NCBI RefSeq assembly: GCF_040412425.1
Contig: NC_089756.1
Span: forward strand, 2,452,498-2,516,497
Length of the DNA stretch: 64,000 bases
Source: Macrobrachium rosenbergii
Taxonomy: Eukaryota; Arthropoda; Malacostraca; Decapoda; Palaemonidae
Reading direction: 5' to 3'
Below the pieces are notes generated by a model. It did no database searches and was not told the origin of the DNA. It saw nothing but the letters and a program-made list of their open reading frames with translations. This document shows, piece by piece, positions 1 through 12,028 of the stretch. Position 1 is the stretch's first letter. Each line of letters opens with the position of its first letter. The position numbers were made by a program, and so were the translations under genes.

Positions 1-2990
1 ATTGTGCTAGAGACTTCTCGTTTGTTGCAAAATGAAGGTAAATGATTGAATATTACTAGAATATAAGAGTTTTAGCTTACAATTGCATTTTTCGACCATT
101 GCGGTCTCAAAGTTGACCGAAGGTTGAAATTTTGGCACTTATCCTGATTTATATAAAAATATTTCAAAACTGATAAAAGCTACAACCATGCGTTATTTTT
201 TTTGTATTCTAGATGAAATTGCGCACATTTTCATATATAAAACTTTATGTAACAGCTAATAGAAAATGGTGCAAAAATTACGACAAAGTGACTAAAGAAT
301 TTCTGAGATTTTCAGCAGTTAGCACACGCGGACGTAAGGAAAAAGTTTTTTCAAAAATTCACCATAAATCGAAATATTGTGCTAGAGACTTCTCGTTTGT
401 TGCAAAATGAAGGTAAATGACTGAATATTACTAAAATGTAAGAGTTTTAGCTTACAATTGCATTTTTCCACCATTTCGGTCGAGTCAAAGTTGACCAAAG
501 GTTGAAATTTTGGCACTTATCGTGATTTATAAGAAAATATTTCAAAACTGATAAAAGATACAACCATGAGTTATTTTTTGTTGTATTTTACATGAAATTG
601 CACACATTTTCATATATAAAACTTTATGTAACGGCTAATAGAAAACGGTGCAAAAATTACGACAACGTAACTAAAGAATTTCTGAAATTTTCAGCGGAGT
701 TAGCGCGCGCAGACGTAAGGAAAGTTTTTTCAAAAATTCACTGTAAATCGAAATATTGTGCTAGAGACTTCTTGTTTGTTGCAAAATGAAGGTAAATGAT
801 TGAATATTACTAGAATATAAGAGTTTTAGCTTACAATTCCATTTTTCAACCATTTCAGTCGAGTCAAAGTTGACCAAACGTTGAAATTTTGGGACTTATC
901 GTGATTTATATGAAAATATTTCAAAACTGACAAAAGCTACAACCATGAGTTATTTTTTGTTGTATTCTACATGAAATTGTGCACATTTTCATATATAAAA
1001 CTTTATGTAACAGCTAATAGAAAACGGTGCAAAAATTACGACAAAGTGACTAAAGAATTTCTGAGATTTTCAGCAGTTAGCATGTGTGGACGTAAGGAAA
1101 AATGTTTTTTAAAAAATTCACCATAAATCGAAATATTGTGCTAGAGACTTCTCGTGTGCTGCAAAATGAAGGTAAATGATTGAATATTACTAGAATATAA
1201 GAGTTTTAGCTTACAATTGCATTTTTCCACCATTTCAGTCGATTCAAACTTGACTGAAGGTTGAAATTTTGGGACTTGTCGTGATTTATATGAAAATATT
1301 TCAAAACTGACAAAAGTTACAACCATGAGTTATTTTATTTGTATTCTACATGAAATTGCACACATTTTCACATATAAAACTTTGTGTAAAAGCTAATAGA
1401 AAACGGTACAAAAATTACGACAAAGTGACTAAAGAATTTCTGAGATTTTCAGCAGAGTTAGCGCGCGCGGACATAAGGAAAAAGTTTTTTTTCAAAAATT
1501 CACCATAAATGGAAATATTTTGCTAGAGACTTCTCGTTTGTTGCAAAATGAAGGTAAATGATTGAATATTACTAGAATATAAGAGTTTTAACTTACAGTT
1601 GTACTTTTTGACCATTGAGGTCGAGTCAAAGTTGACCGAAGGTTGAAATTTTGGTACTTATCGTGATTTATATGAAAATATTACAAAACTGATAAAAGCT
1701 ACAACCATGAGTTATTTTTTGTTGTATTTTACATGAAATTGCACACATTTTCATATATAAAACTTTATGTAACAGCTAATAGAAAATGGTGCAAAAATTA
1801 TGACAAGTGACTAAAGAATTTCTGAGATTTTCAGCAGAGTTAACGTGCGCGGACATAAGGAAAAAGTTTTTTAAAAAATTCACCATAAATAAATTGAAAT
1901 ATTGTGCTAGAGACTTCTCGTTTATTGCAAAATGAAGGTAAATGATTGAATATTACTAGAATGTAAGAGTTTTAGCTTACAATTGTACTTTTTGACCATT
2001 TTGGTAGAGTCAAAGTTGACCGAAGGTTGAAATTTTGGGACTTATCGTGATTTATATGAAAATATTTAAAAACTTATAAAAGCTACAACCATGGGTTATT
2101 TTTTGTTGTATTCTACACGAAATTGCACACATTTTCATATTAAAAACTTTATGTAACAGCTAATAGAAAACAGTGCAAAAATGATGACAAAGTGACTAAA
2201 GAATTTCTGAGATTTTCAACAGAGTTAGCGTGCGTGGATGTTAGGAAAAAGTTTTTTTCAAAAATTCACCATAAATTGAAATATTGTGATAGAGACTTCT
2301 CGTTTGTTGTAAAATGAAGGTAAATGATTGAATATTACTAGAATATAAGAGTTTTGGCTTACAATGGCATTTTTCGACCATTTCGGTCGAGTCAAATTTG
2401 ACTGAAGGTTGAAATTTTGGCACTTATCGTGATTTATATGAAAATATGTCAAAATTGATAAAGGCTACAACCATGAGTTATTTTTTGTTGTATTCTACAT
2501 AAAATTGCACACATTTTCATATATAAAACTTTATGTAATGGCTAATAGAAAACAGTGCAAAAATTACGGCAAAGTGACTAAAGAATTTCTGAGATTTTCA
2601 GCAGAGTTAGCGCTCGCGTATGTAAGGAAAATTTTTTTCAAAAATTCACCATAAATCGAAATATTGTGCTAGAGACTTCTTTTTTGTTGCAAAATGAAGT
2701 TAATGATTGAATATTACTAGAATGTAAGAGTTTTAGCTTACAACTGCATTTTTCGACCATTTTGGTCGAGTCAAAGTTGACCGAAGGTTGAAATTTTGGG
2801 TCTTATCGTGATTTATATGGAAATATTTCAAAACTAATAAAAGCTACAACCAAGAGTTATTTTTTGTTGTATTCTACATGAAATTGTGCACATTTTCATA
2901 TATAAAAATTTATGTAACGGCTAATAGAAAATGATGCAAAAGTTACGACAAAGTAACTAAAGAATTTTTGAGATTTTCAGCAGAGTTAGC
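1..2990. repeat. ~380-bp AT-rich satellite array, about eight units
   Basis: Tandem units begin near 1, 376, 755, 1135, 1517, 1901, 2283 and 2663, each opening with ATTGTGCTAGAGACTTCT or a close variant, so the period is 375-384 bp. The array runs off the left edge and stops abruptly inside a unit at about 2990, at a GAGTTAGC/TGATGC junction. Units differ by scattered substitutions and small indels. Some carry a ~65-codon open frame (213-410, 592-789), but it is broken in other units and I treat it as chance. Nothing indicates transcription. Confidence 0.93.
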
Positions 2991-4100
2991 TGATGCTTTC
3001 TAGTGGGAGAAGAAAGAAATTCGCACATGTACAGCTGGGTCACGCTTGTAAACAAAACAACAGCATGATCTGTGAACTCCCAGCATCCCTCAAGGCACGT
3101 GATTTAAAATTTTTCGCAAAGTAGGCCTATAAGTATTTTTCTGCGAATATTTAAAAAAACTTTTTGTAGTCAACGTATTTTACGTCCACTTGGCACCCAA
3201 CAGACAATTTTTGTTGACAAAATATGTCCAGTCAGCGTTAAAGGGTTAATTATATAAAAAAAATGTTATACTTGTACCATAAAATAAAAGAAACTGTCAA
3301 ATTATCACGTAAAAAAATGAAACTCTCAACTGAGTTGAAGTGCACAAGTAAATTAAATCCTTCAAAGTATCATTCAAATACACAAAAAAAATCTTATGTG
3401 AAACTGGACATCATATCATCAAAAAAATATTCATTACAATGAGTACAGAAAATTGCATATAATTTCTCAAATATTTATCACCAACCGAGTAAAAAAAAAT
3501 AGCTGTTTCCCTATCTAAATTATTTACTAAACAAATAATTATCATAGAGTAGTAATGGTAATTACGCAAAAAAAAAAAAGAATTTTAATTCACTAGAGAG
3601 AGTTTCCTTAATTTTCAGCCTTGTAAAGAGATGTTAAATAATCTTCATTTATTCACACATTTAAAGAGAGAGAACAGTAAATTTCATTTCTCGATAACTT
3701 ACAGGTTGTTGCTATTACGAAGCCGTCAAGCTGTGGGTTTCGCCTTCGGAGCTTTGTTGAAAAACTCTCTGCGTTGTTTTTCTGTTACACCCGTAACAAT
3801 AGTTTATTAAACACCTCTCTGCTTGTTATTGTGGTCGAGATCTGGTTCACTCTGTTGTCGTCAACTGTTCTCAATGTTTTGATTCTTAGTGACATACCAA
3901 TACTGTTTTTATTCACATTTGTTTGACGCTCAATTGCAGATTTTTTTTTTTTTCTTCATATAAGTTTTGCTCGCCTTCGTAAAAATCTAAGTTCGTTTTG
4001 TAGATTTTCATTTCACTGTAACTTAAGTAATTGCAGTGATATTTTCGTTAATGTTCGTTTGTTTCGTCTCTCCTTCTGGATCCGCTGACTGCTGCCACCA
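2991..4100. other. AT-rich non-coding stretch
   Basis: No convincing gene, RNA or element ends were seen here. It contains A- and T-runs and a segment at 3120-3250 that reads like the tail of a dispersed repeat. Probably CHORDC1 upstream intron or intergenic DNA. Confidence 0.5.
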
Positions 4101-5561
4101 TGTGTCGTGCCTGACTAAAAATATTTTTATTCCCTCTCACCTGCAAGGTTCTTCTTGAGTGTCGATTTCACCGTCACTGTGTCTCTCATCGTCTGTTGTT
4201 CTAGAACCTGCTATTGTTGAAGGAATTTATCTTAAAGTACTGTTATCTCTCAGAAAGCCGTAATAGAGATGAAAATTTTGAGTCTTGATTTAATGACGAA
4301 AGTTGACTACAATTTAAGTACAATTTATAGTTACAGCTATGAAAACGAAATAACTCTTATCAGACAGTTCAGTTCAGTCTGTTTGGGGAGCACGAAAGCA
4401 AGGGGAGATATAACTCTCCCTGGTGGATGTTAACTCGAATCTGCTGCTCTGCTCTGCTCTTTTTTCTCTGGAACCCCTGGGTTTCTTGTAATCTGCAATC
4501 TCCTCCTTCCAGTGTCCTATTGGAAGAAATTATCTGCAAGGCCTCCCCTCAAACAGTTGATTGGGAAGGACATTGGTGGGTGTTGTTCAAATCTCTCCTT
4601 AGAGGATTTGATTGGAAATGATCTTAGGAGGGGGTGTAAAAGACCCCTCCCTAGAATGTTTGATTGGAGGGTGTTGAAGTACATCACTTTGTCCAGCCCC
4701 CAATTTCATGGAATTTCCATGAAAACGCCTCCTATTGAAGGCGGGGTTAAAGAGATGGCTGGTGTTAGCTTCTGACGAGGTGCTGAGCAATCCCTGAGTA
4801 AGCTAAGTCACGAGGCCACAGTTTCCAGATTTTACAATCGGTTTTATGGCCCTGGGCGCGATATACTTGCTCACTGTTCTGAGTTCTTGGAAGGTGGTTT
4901 ATATCAATCAGTGCTTCGTAGTCTCTCAATGCAAAAACAACCCAGGCTTAATTGAAATTAGGGGCTGGACAAAGTGTGTACTTCAACACCCTCCAATCAA
5001 ACATTCTAGGGAGTCGTCTTTTACACCCCCTCCTAAGATCAAATCCAATCAAATCCTCTAAGGAGAGATTTGAACAACACCCACCAACGTCCTTCCCAAT
5101 CAACTGTTTGAGGGGAGGCCTTGCAGATAAATTCTTCCAATAGGACACTGGAAGGAGGAGATTGCAGATTACAAGAAACCCAGGGGTTCCAGAGAAAAAA
5201 GAGCAGAGCAGAGCAGCAGATTCGAGTTAACATCCACCAGGGAGAGTTATATCTCCCCTTGCTTTTGTGCTCCCCAAACAGACTGAATTGAACTGTCTGA
5301 TAAGAGTTATTTCATTTGCATAGCTGTAACTATAAATTGTACTTAAATTGTAGTCAACTTTCGTCATTAAATCAAGAAACTAAATTCTTGTCTCAATTAC
5401 GCCTTTCTGAGAGATACCAGTACTTTAAGGTAAATTCCCTTCAACAATAGCAGGTTCTAGAACAACAGATGACGAGAGATGCAGTGACGGGGAAATCAAC
5501 ACTTAGAAGAATCTTGCAGGTGAGAGGGAATAAAAATATTTTTAGTTGGGCACGACACTAG
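4101..5561. repeat. Large foldback: two ~610-bp inverted arms, 245-bp spacer
   Basis: The left arm (about 4101-4707) is closely complementary to the right arm (about 4953-5561). For example, GTGTCGTGCC at 4102 is matched by GGCACGACAC ending near 5559, and the CTCTGCTCTGCTC tract near 4446 recurs inverted near 5205. Short open frames inside each arm (4427-4621 plus, 5039-5233 minus) are the same sequence read from opposite arms; they resemble no known protein. The arms differ by point changes and small indels, so this is not a perfect assembly mirror. No clear target-site duplication was found. It could be a foldback transposon or an inverted duplication of an element terminus. Confidence 0.85.
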
Positions 5562-5575
5562 GAACAAAATAAGGA

Positions 5576-7295
5576 AAGCGACTGCTGGGGAGATTAGTAA
5601 ACTAGCTAGTCAGGATTTGTCTGCTAAATCAGACACGAATGTTTCTTGAATTTCTGTGAACCTAGTCCCATCTCCTCTACCTGTTCAAAGCTCTCCTTTA
5701 CTTGGCTCTCACGTTTCTGATCCCAACACCATGGCCAGTCATAAGTCAGAAATCAACAAGAGATTTGAGTTGATTGTGGAATTGACCGCCCAGTTAGCTT
5801 CTTCGGTAAAAGTGCTAATGGATAATAAAGGTGATCCAGAGCACCTGGTGGCGCCCAGTGCTAGTGCAGTGTTAGTTGAGGAGGTGGCTGTTCGCCCCAC
5901 CGATTCTCCGCGGCCAAGGTCCCTGGCATACTCCCCAGCACCTGGGAGGAGTCAAACTGATAGCCTAAGGAAGGTCTGTGGGGTCTGTCCACGAGCAGTC
6001 ACCCCCTCAGTTCAGTCTGTTGACATATCCCAGACCAACCAAAGGCCACTGGAAAGGCCTTGAAGTGGATATGCATTGTATGTCCTCTGGTTCTGAGGAA
6101 CTAAGCCCCAGGCACCACTTGTGCTTATTGGGCAAGTCATGGCAGTTGAAAAGGCATGCAGTAGACATCGCAAACTCTTCTCCTATGCCTTGCAAGAGGA
6201 GTAAGGATCCTGAGCGCCCTTCTTGTAGTCACTGGGGCAGCCTGGAGCAATTTTCTTCTGATAACCTCTCGGTTGAGGATTGTCGTTCGGCACCGAAGCA
6301 CCAGGCATCTCGTAGGCGTTCGTCATCTGCCAAGGATCGTTGTTTAGAGCCCAAGCACCCAGCAGTATCGGAACTTCCTCCAGTAGTTGAGTACCCAGTA
6401 ACTTTAGTGCGTCAATCAGCTCCCGTTCATAATATAGTGCCCGAGCTCCCAGTTAGCGATGTACAGTAAATCCCCCTTATTCACGTTCTCACAATTCGCG
6501 GACTCACGTATTTGCGGATTTCTCTGTGGAACGTATCTACTCATTATTCGCGGAAAATTCGCCCATTCGCAGTATTTTTCACTGAAAATATTCACTAATT
6601 ACTGTATTTTCATATCATTTTCATGACTAAATGCACTTTTTGTGACAAATTATTAAAATACTTGGGTATAAGCATTTTTAGAGGGTTTTTCTTGTGTTTA
6701 AACTATCAGAATAGGCAGTTCTAAGTGTTTTTAGAGAGGTTTTAACTATTCACAGATTCTAACTATTCGGGGGGGGCGGGTTGTGCGGTACGCATCCCCT
6801 GCGAATACGGGGGTTTACTGTATGTCATTGGTGCCCGAGCTCCCGTACGTTCCTTCTCTGGCACCCATTCTTTCTGTGACTTCAGAGCACCCATTGGCAC
6901 CCACTAGTCATCCTACCCAGCAAACTGCTTCAGGCGTTCATGCTGTCGGAGCCTCTTCGGCTTTTTCGCACCTGGAGCACTTGCCTGTGCAAGCGTCTCT
7001 TGGTGTTCAGGCTCACCTGTCTAGTATGCCAGCTTGTGCAGTCATCGATCCTTTCCAAAGTAAACTAGACAGTATTTTAAGTCTACTTCAGAAGGCTCCT
7101 CCACATACCCAGGCACCTGCAGAGTTATCTTTGTCGCCCGTCTCTTCCGAGGAAGAAGGCTTAGCTGATCAAGAGGCACTGAGTGATGTATCCTCAATGG
7201 TGTATACCTTCTTGCTGAGGTTTTTGTTAGCCACATTTCCCAGCTTCTTTTCTCCAGCAACTCCGTCCCCTTTTGCTACGGCGTTTTTTTTATGA
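5576..7295 (+). pseudogene. DIRS family A gag-like fragment (A1)
   Basis: Three open blocks (5656-6063, 5978-6469, 6783-7295) lie in different frames and encode a Ser/Pro/Leu-rich, low-complexity protein. The segment with 'VKVLMD' followed by 'PRPRSL' resembles the start of the gag-like region of copy A3 (26787-27000), which links it to that family. A TA-flanked MITE (6464-6820) splits the frame. No RT or recombinase follows, because the (GA)n tract cuts the element off at about 7300. I infer a gag role (RNA or particle binding) only from its position in A3; the protein has no motif I can name. Confidence 0.55.
6464..6820. mobile_element. TA-flanked MITE, CAGTAAA..CCC family, copy 1
   Basis: The 357-bp element starts CAGTAAATCCCCC and ends GGGGGTTTACTG, giving terminal inverted repeats, and is flanked by TA on both sides (6462-6463 and 6821-6822). 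It is AT-rich inside with no coding frame. TA duplication and the terminal CAG fit a pogo/Tigger or Tc1/mariner-derived MITE. It interrupts the family A gag fragment. Related copies lie at 16804-17140 and, inverted, at 57556-57870. Confidence 0.88.
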
Positions 7296-7376
7296 AGGCT
7301 CAGACCAATTTAAAATTATCTACTGTACAGTTAAAGACGTACAGAGAAACAGTAATACTTAGGTTGCGCTAACTAC

Positions 7377-7380
<4 letters not shown>

Positions 7381-7425
<45 letters not shown>

Positions 7426-7490
7426 GAGAGAGAGAGAGAGAGAGAGAGATAAAGTTGTTTACTTAAGAGAGTGAAATTTTTATGAATTAT

Positions 7491-7575
<85 letters not shown>
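7381..7575. repeat. (GA)n microsatellite, two blocks
   Basis: Almost pure GA dinucleotides occur at 7381-7449 and 7493-7575, separated by a short AT-rich gap. Together with 12029-12072 they bracket the Penelope-like inverted pair. Confidence 0.97.
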
Positions 7576-7579
<4 letters not shown>

Positions 7580-7727
7580 TTGACCCCTAATCAGCGACAC
7601 TTCCCTTTCTTGTCATGTTCAAGTGACATGTCTGACAGCTTTGCGTTCAAGCTGCTTCTCAAGAGATGAGGTAAAGAATTTTTTTTAAAAATATGTATCA
7701 CATATGAATTTTGTAATTACGGTTATA

Positions 7728-7736
7728 TTATTATTA

Positions 7737-7770
<34 letters not shown>
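7728..7770. repeat. (ATT)n microsatellite at the 3' end of the left Penelope copy
   Basis: TTA/ATT triplets directly abut the outer end of the left Penelope-like copy, which is its 3' end because that copy is on the minus strand. A matching tract lies about 30 bp past the 3' end of the right copy. Confidence 0.9.
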
Positions 7771-8499
7771 TTGTTAAATATGATGGCAGCCTTGGTTGTA
7801 TTAATCTTGTAGATTATTCGTTCAACTCTTCTAATTAGCCTTTTTTTTCTTCAGCAACAGAATTAAGTAAAATGCCACAGTTCCTTGCAGGGGTTTTATT
7901 TACAAAAATATCAAAAGTCGAAGGTAATGGAAATTCCGATAGCTGGGTCCAAAAACGAGTGCAGGGGTCATCAGTGCTTCTGGGATCGTAGGTATCGCAA
8001 CATGTTTCGGAAGGCCTTCTTCCTTCTTCAGGCAGGAGCTGAGTGAAGTGGTGGTTATGGTCTCACTTTTTTATATCATCAGTCAGCGGGGGCCGCTGTT
8101 CATGGTCTGCTTTTTGATTGGTAGAGAGAGCGTTAGATTTTTTATTGGCCAAGAGAGCGCTGACGTCACTGGGCATGGTCCTTTCCCATTGGTTGGCAGT
8201 TTCTCGGCCTTAATCTCAGAGCGTAGTGGTTGCTCTGTGATGCCCTATGGTTCATAAGACGTACCCTGTGGAGGAGTACATTCATAGCTTCATTAAGGTC
8301 ACGTCCTCCGTCAGGGTGTTCGTCAGGAAGGTCTTGTTCGTTGCTGCTGTTCTCAATGTCTTGCTGGGATGTTCCAATAGTTATGTTTTCAGGGGGCGCT
8401 GTAATAGGGCGTCGTGTCGCTGTCAGAAGCAGATATGTTTCTTGTGTAGTGTTGATGGTAGGTTTTTCTGCTCCTATATGCAGTGCCTCTAGTATCCAT

Positions 8500-8732
8500 A
8501 GTCTTCGGTGGTTAGGGGCTTGATCTATTACTTTGAAGCAATTGATAATATCACTACGCCAGACACGTAGGTTGTGAGCGTCTCAAGCATGGTTGAAAAT
8601 AGTCCCCTCTTGGTCTTGACAGGAAATCCGTGTCGAAAGATGCATGGTGGTCATTCCGATGTAGGTCGCAGGGCATCCTTGCGAAGGTCATTTGTACCGG
8701 TACACCATGTTGGTCTTCTTCAGCAGTTCCTG
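8500..8732 (-). pseudogene. GIY-YIG endonuclease domain of left Penelope copy
   Basis: Following the RT linker, the minus strand encodes remnants of a GIY-YIG nuclease. These correspond to the 'TYIGMTTM..LSTRIS' and 'ILEALHIG' segments that read clearly in the right copy (10971-11222). Frames are interrupted near 8570 and 8730. In Penelope-like elements this domain nicks the target DNA. The assignment rests on alignment to the right copy and position after the RT. Confidence 0.7.
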
Positions 8733-9943
8733 TCAAGGGGCGGGGTTGTACTTCATAATAAGACTGCTCACCTTCTTGCTGGCATAGTAGATAATCAATT
8801 GTACATTTTTCGTCTGGTCGGTGAGGGTGACGTGCTCTTTGATGATGTTTTTCAGGGCTTTTTCATTGTCTTTATACCGTTTGTGGAACCTCCCTTTGTA
8901 GAATAATTTAATATCTTCAGGGGAGGCCGGGTGGGGTTCTTGCTGGTACCAGTTCTCCAAACCTTTCATTACTACGTCTTGGATGTCTCGGTTTTTGTGT
9001 CTGTTGTTAACCAATACTTGGGTGGTGCATTTGAGTTCTTCATGCATTTTTCGCCATGAGGAGCAGTGGGAGAGGGCATGACGAACATAGGCTTTAATCA
9101 CAGAGTTTTTATAATGCTTGGGCACTTGCTCTCACCATTCATGCAAAGGCCCAAGTTAGTGGGTTTGGTGTAAACAGAACTGCTGAAGGCGGTGCCCTGC
9201 TGCTCTACCAACACGTCGAGGAAGGGGGGACGGTTGTTTTCAGCATATTCTATGGTGAAGGACAGGCTGCTGTACTGGTGGAAGGCAGCCCATAAGTTAT
9301 CATTCTCCTCTTGTGAGTCTGCACGGAGGAAGGTGTCGTCGATATAACGCACGTAAACGGGCTTTACATACATTAGCGAAGACCCGTTGTTCAACAGTAC
9401 CCATGTAAAAATTTGCAAATAAGACTCCTGGGGGGAACCCATGGTGACTCCATCCACTTGTAAATACATGTGTCCTCGGTGGTTGGTGAACGGGGCCTTT
9501 TTTGTACATATCTCCAAGAGAGACCGAAGGATGTGTTCAGGGATGTGGAGAGGGGTAACTGAAGGATCTCGGTAGACTTGGTCGGCGATCATAGAGGTGG
9601 TTTCATCGACAGGTACGTTTGTGAAGAGCGATTCTATATCCATAGAGGCGATGAAGCCACGTTGCGGGGCCCACCGGAGAACTTGTAGAAACTCAGTAGA
9701 CGACTTAAGGCTGTACGTGTCAGGTGAATAGAGTGTTCAGTCTTTTGGCCAGGTGGTAGGTTGGGGTTGGGGATTTGGCTGATAATGGGTTGCAGGGGGT
9801 TTCCTGGTTTGTGTGTCTTGATATTACCATATATGTATCCTGGGCTATAATCACCTGTGATGGTAGGGAGGTGGGTAGCGTTTGTTGCAGCTTTGTTAGT
9901 TTTTATGAGTTTGCTTCACATTTAATGTCGTCTACTGGGTTCT
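8733..9943 (-). pseudogene. Penelope-like reverse transcriptase, broken
   Basis: The minus-strand frame near 9830-9770 carries the Penelope motif 'PGYIYGNIKTHK' followed by 'NPLQPIIS'. The next block (9643-9098) starts 'MDIESLFTNVP' and holds the catalytic box 'YVRYIDDTF'. A block in another frame (9125-8733) continues with the C-terminal thumb and linker, including 'KHYKNSVIKAYVRHALSHC'. At least two frameshifts separate these blocks, so no full protein is made. Known family members prime reverse transcription at nicked or telomeric DNA. The intact DD pair shows that decay came from frameshifts rather than loss of the active site. Confidence 0.85.
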
Positions 9944-10030
9944 TTGTGACACGTACACGTACAGCCTTAAGTCGTCTGCTGAGTTTCTACAAATTCTCCA
10001 GTCGGCCCGCCCGGTGGTTTCATCGCCTCT

Positions 10031-10920
10031 ATGGATGTAGAATCTCTCTTCACAAACGTACCTGTCGATGAAACCATCTCTATGATTGCCGACCGAGTCT
10101 ACCAAGATCCTTCAGTTACCCCTCTCCACATCCCTGAACACATCCTTCGGTCTCTCTTGGAGGGCACATGTATTTACAAGTGGATGGAGTCACCATGGGT
10201 TCCCCCAGGAGTCTTTATTTGCAAATTTTTACATGGGTACTGTTGAACAACGGGTCTTCGCTAATGTATGTAAACCCCGCGTTTACGTGCGTTATATCGA
10301 CGACACCTTCCTCCGTGCAGATTCACAAGAGGAGATTGATAACTTACGGGCTGCCTTCCACCAGCACAGCAGCCTGTCCTTTACCATAGAATATGCTGAA
10401 AACAACCACCTCCCCTTCCTCAATGCGTTGGTAGAGCAGCAGGGCACCGCCTTCAGCACTTCCATTTACACCAAACCCACTAACTTGGGCCTTTGCATGA
10501 ATGGTGAGAGCAAGTGCCCAAAGCATTATAAAAACTCCGTGATTAAAGCCTATGTTCGTCATGCCCTCTCCCACTGCTCCTCATGGCGAAAAACGCATGA
10601 AGAACTCGACCGCGCCACCCAAGTATTGGTTAACAACAGACACAAAAACCGAAACATCCAAGACGTAGTAATGGAAGGTTTGGAGAATTGGTATCAGTGA
10701 GAACCCCGCCCGGCCCCCCCTGAAGATATTAAATTATTCTACAGAGGAAGGTTCCACAAACGTTATAAAGACGATAAATAAACCCTGAAAAACATCATCA
10801 AAGAGCACGTCACCCTCACCGACCCGACAAAAAATGTACAATTGATTACCTACTATGCCAGCAAGAAGACGAGCAGTCTTATTATAAAGAACAACCCCGC
10901 TCCTCGACAGAAACCACTGA
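10031..10920 (+). pseudogene. Penelope-like reverse transcriptase, right copy, broken
   Basis: Frame 2 (10031-10246) opens 'MDVESLFTNVPVDE'. Frame 3 (10086-10700) carries 'VYVRYIDDTF' and the linker with 'KHYKNSVIKAYVRHALSHC'. The short deletion near 10160 removes the segment the left copy reads as 'CTKKAPFTNHRG' and forces the frame change. A stop after 'LENWYQ' at 10700 interrupts the linker, and the reading continues to about 10920. The catalytic DD is kept, but the protein is defective. Confidence 0.85.
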
Positions 10921-10949
10921 AGAAGACCAACATGGTGTACCGGTACAAA

Positions 10950-11222
10950 TGACCTTCGCAAGGATGCCCTGTGACCTACATCGGAATGACCACCATGCGT
11001 CTTTCGACACGGATTTCCTGTCAAGACCAAGAGGGGACTATTTTCAACCATGCTAGAGATGCCCACAACATTCGTGTCCGGCTTGGTGATATTATCAATT
11101 GCTTCGAAGTAATAGATCAAGCCCCTAACCACCGAAGACTACGGATACTAGAGGCACTGCATATAGGAGCAGAAACCCTACCATCAACACTACACAAGAA
11201 GCCTATCTGCTTCCGACAGTGA
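10950..11222 (+). pseudogene. GIY-YIG endonuclease domain, right copy
   Basis: The open block 10971-11222 encodes 'TYIGMTTMRLSTRIS', a His-containing 'GTIFNHARDAH', and 'RRLRILEALHIGAE'. These match the order of GIY-YIG nuclease elements: Tyr-Ile-Gly, Arg, His and the metal-binding Glu. It lies just downstream of the RT linker but out of frame with it. In Penelope-like elements this domain makes the target nick. The first half of the GIY core is degraded. Confidence 0.78.
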
Positions 11223-11854
11223 CACGACGCCCTATTACAGCGCCCCCTGAAAACATAACTATTGGAACATCTCAGCAGAACGTTGAGAACAGCAGCAACG
11301 AATAAGACCCTCCTGACGAACACCCTGACGGAGGACGTAACCTTAATGAAGCTATGAATGTACTCCTCCACAGGGTACGTCTTATGAACCATAAAACTGC
11401 CAACCAATGGGAGAAGACAGTGCCCAGTGACGTCAGTGCTCTCTTGGCCAATAAAAAATCTAACGCTCTCTCAACCAATCAAAAAGCAGACCGTGACCAG
11501 CTGCCCCCGCCGACCGCTGATATAAAAAAGTGAGACCATAACCACCACTTTATTCAGCTCCCGCCTGAAGAAGGAAGAAGGCCTTCCAAAACATGTCGCA
11601 ATACCTACGATCCCAGAAGCACTGACGACCCCTGCAGTCGTTTTTGGACCCAGCCCTCGGAATTTCCATCACCTTCGACTTTTGATATTTTTATAAATAA
11701 AACCCCTGCAATGAACTTTGGCATTTTACTTAATTTTGTCACTTAAGAATAAAAAAGGCTAACTAGAAGAGCTAAATGAATAATCTACAAGATTAGTGGA
11801 ACCAAGGCTGCCATCATATTTGACAAAACATGTTTGAAAGAGGGCCTATACCCA

Positions 11855-11858
<4 letters not shown>

Positions 11859-11932
<74 letters not shown>
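11859..11932. repeat. (ATT)n microsatellite beyond right Penelope copy
   Basis: About 25 TTA/ATT triplets start roughly 30 bp past the 3' end of the right Penelope-like copy, mirroring the tract at 7728-7770. Confidence 0.95.
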
Positions 11933-11933
<1 letters not shown>

Positions 11934-12022
11934 TGAAAATTAATACTTATTATTAGGTAAAAAATTTATTTATCATACAAAACAAATAAACATATGTACC
12001 ATAAAAATTCTCTCATCTCAGT

Positions 12023-12028
<6 letters not shown>

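Larger units (their letters stand above)
7770..9945 (-). mobile_element. Penelope-like element, left copy
   Basis: Reading from 9945 leftwards, the element encodes the N-terminal part of a Penelope-type RT, the catalytic RT core, a linker, and a GIY-YIG nuclease. It ends in non-coding sequence at an (ATT)n tract. It is almost fully mirrored by the copy at 9946-11829, and the two meet head to head with no spacer near 9946. This copy is longer at its 5' side, keeping RT sequence (plus-strand positions 9725-9945) that the other copy lacks. It is 5' truncated relative to a full element. Confidence 0.88.
9946..11829 (+). mobile_element. Penelope-like element, right copy (5' truncated, inverted)
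   Basis: This is the plus-strand mirror of the left copy, beginning in mid-RT near 9946 with a small ACGTAC duplication. It runs through RT, linker, GIY-YIG and the 3' non-coding region, including the segment at 11525-11600 that mirrors 8000-8080, and ends near 11829. It differs from the left copy by many point changes and by a deletion of about 35 bp in the RT near 10160. Confidence 0.88.

Noticed and set aside
213..789. ~65-codon frames repeated in the satellite
   Set aside because: They are the same unit read twice; the frame is broken in other units and shows no domain.
4427..5233. Matching 64-codon frames starting 'MLTRICCSALLF' on both strands
   Set aside because: They are the two arms of the inverted repeat. 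The Leu/Phe-rich start could suggest a signal peptide, but there is no supporting context or homology.
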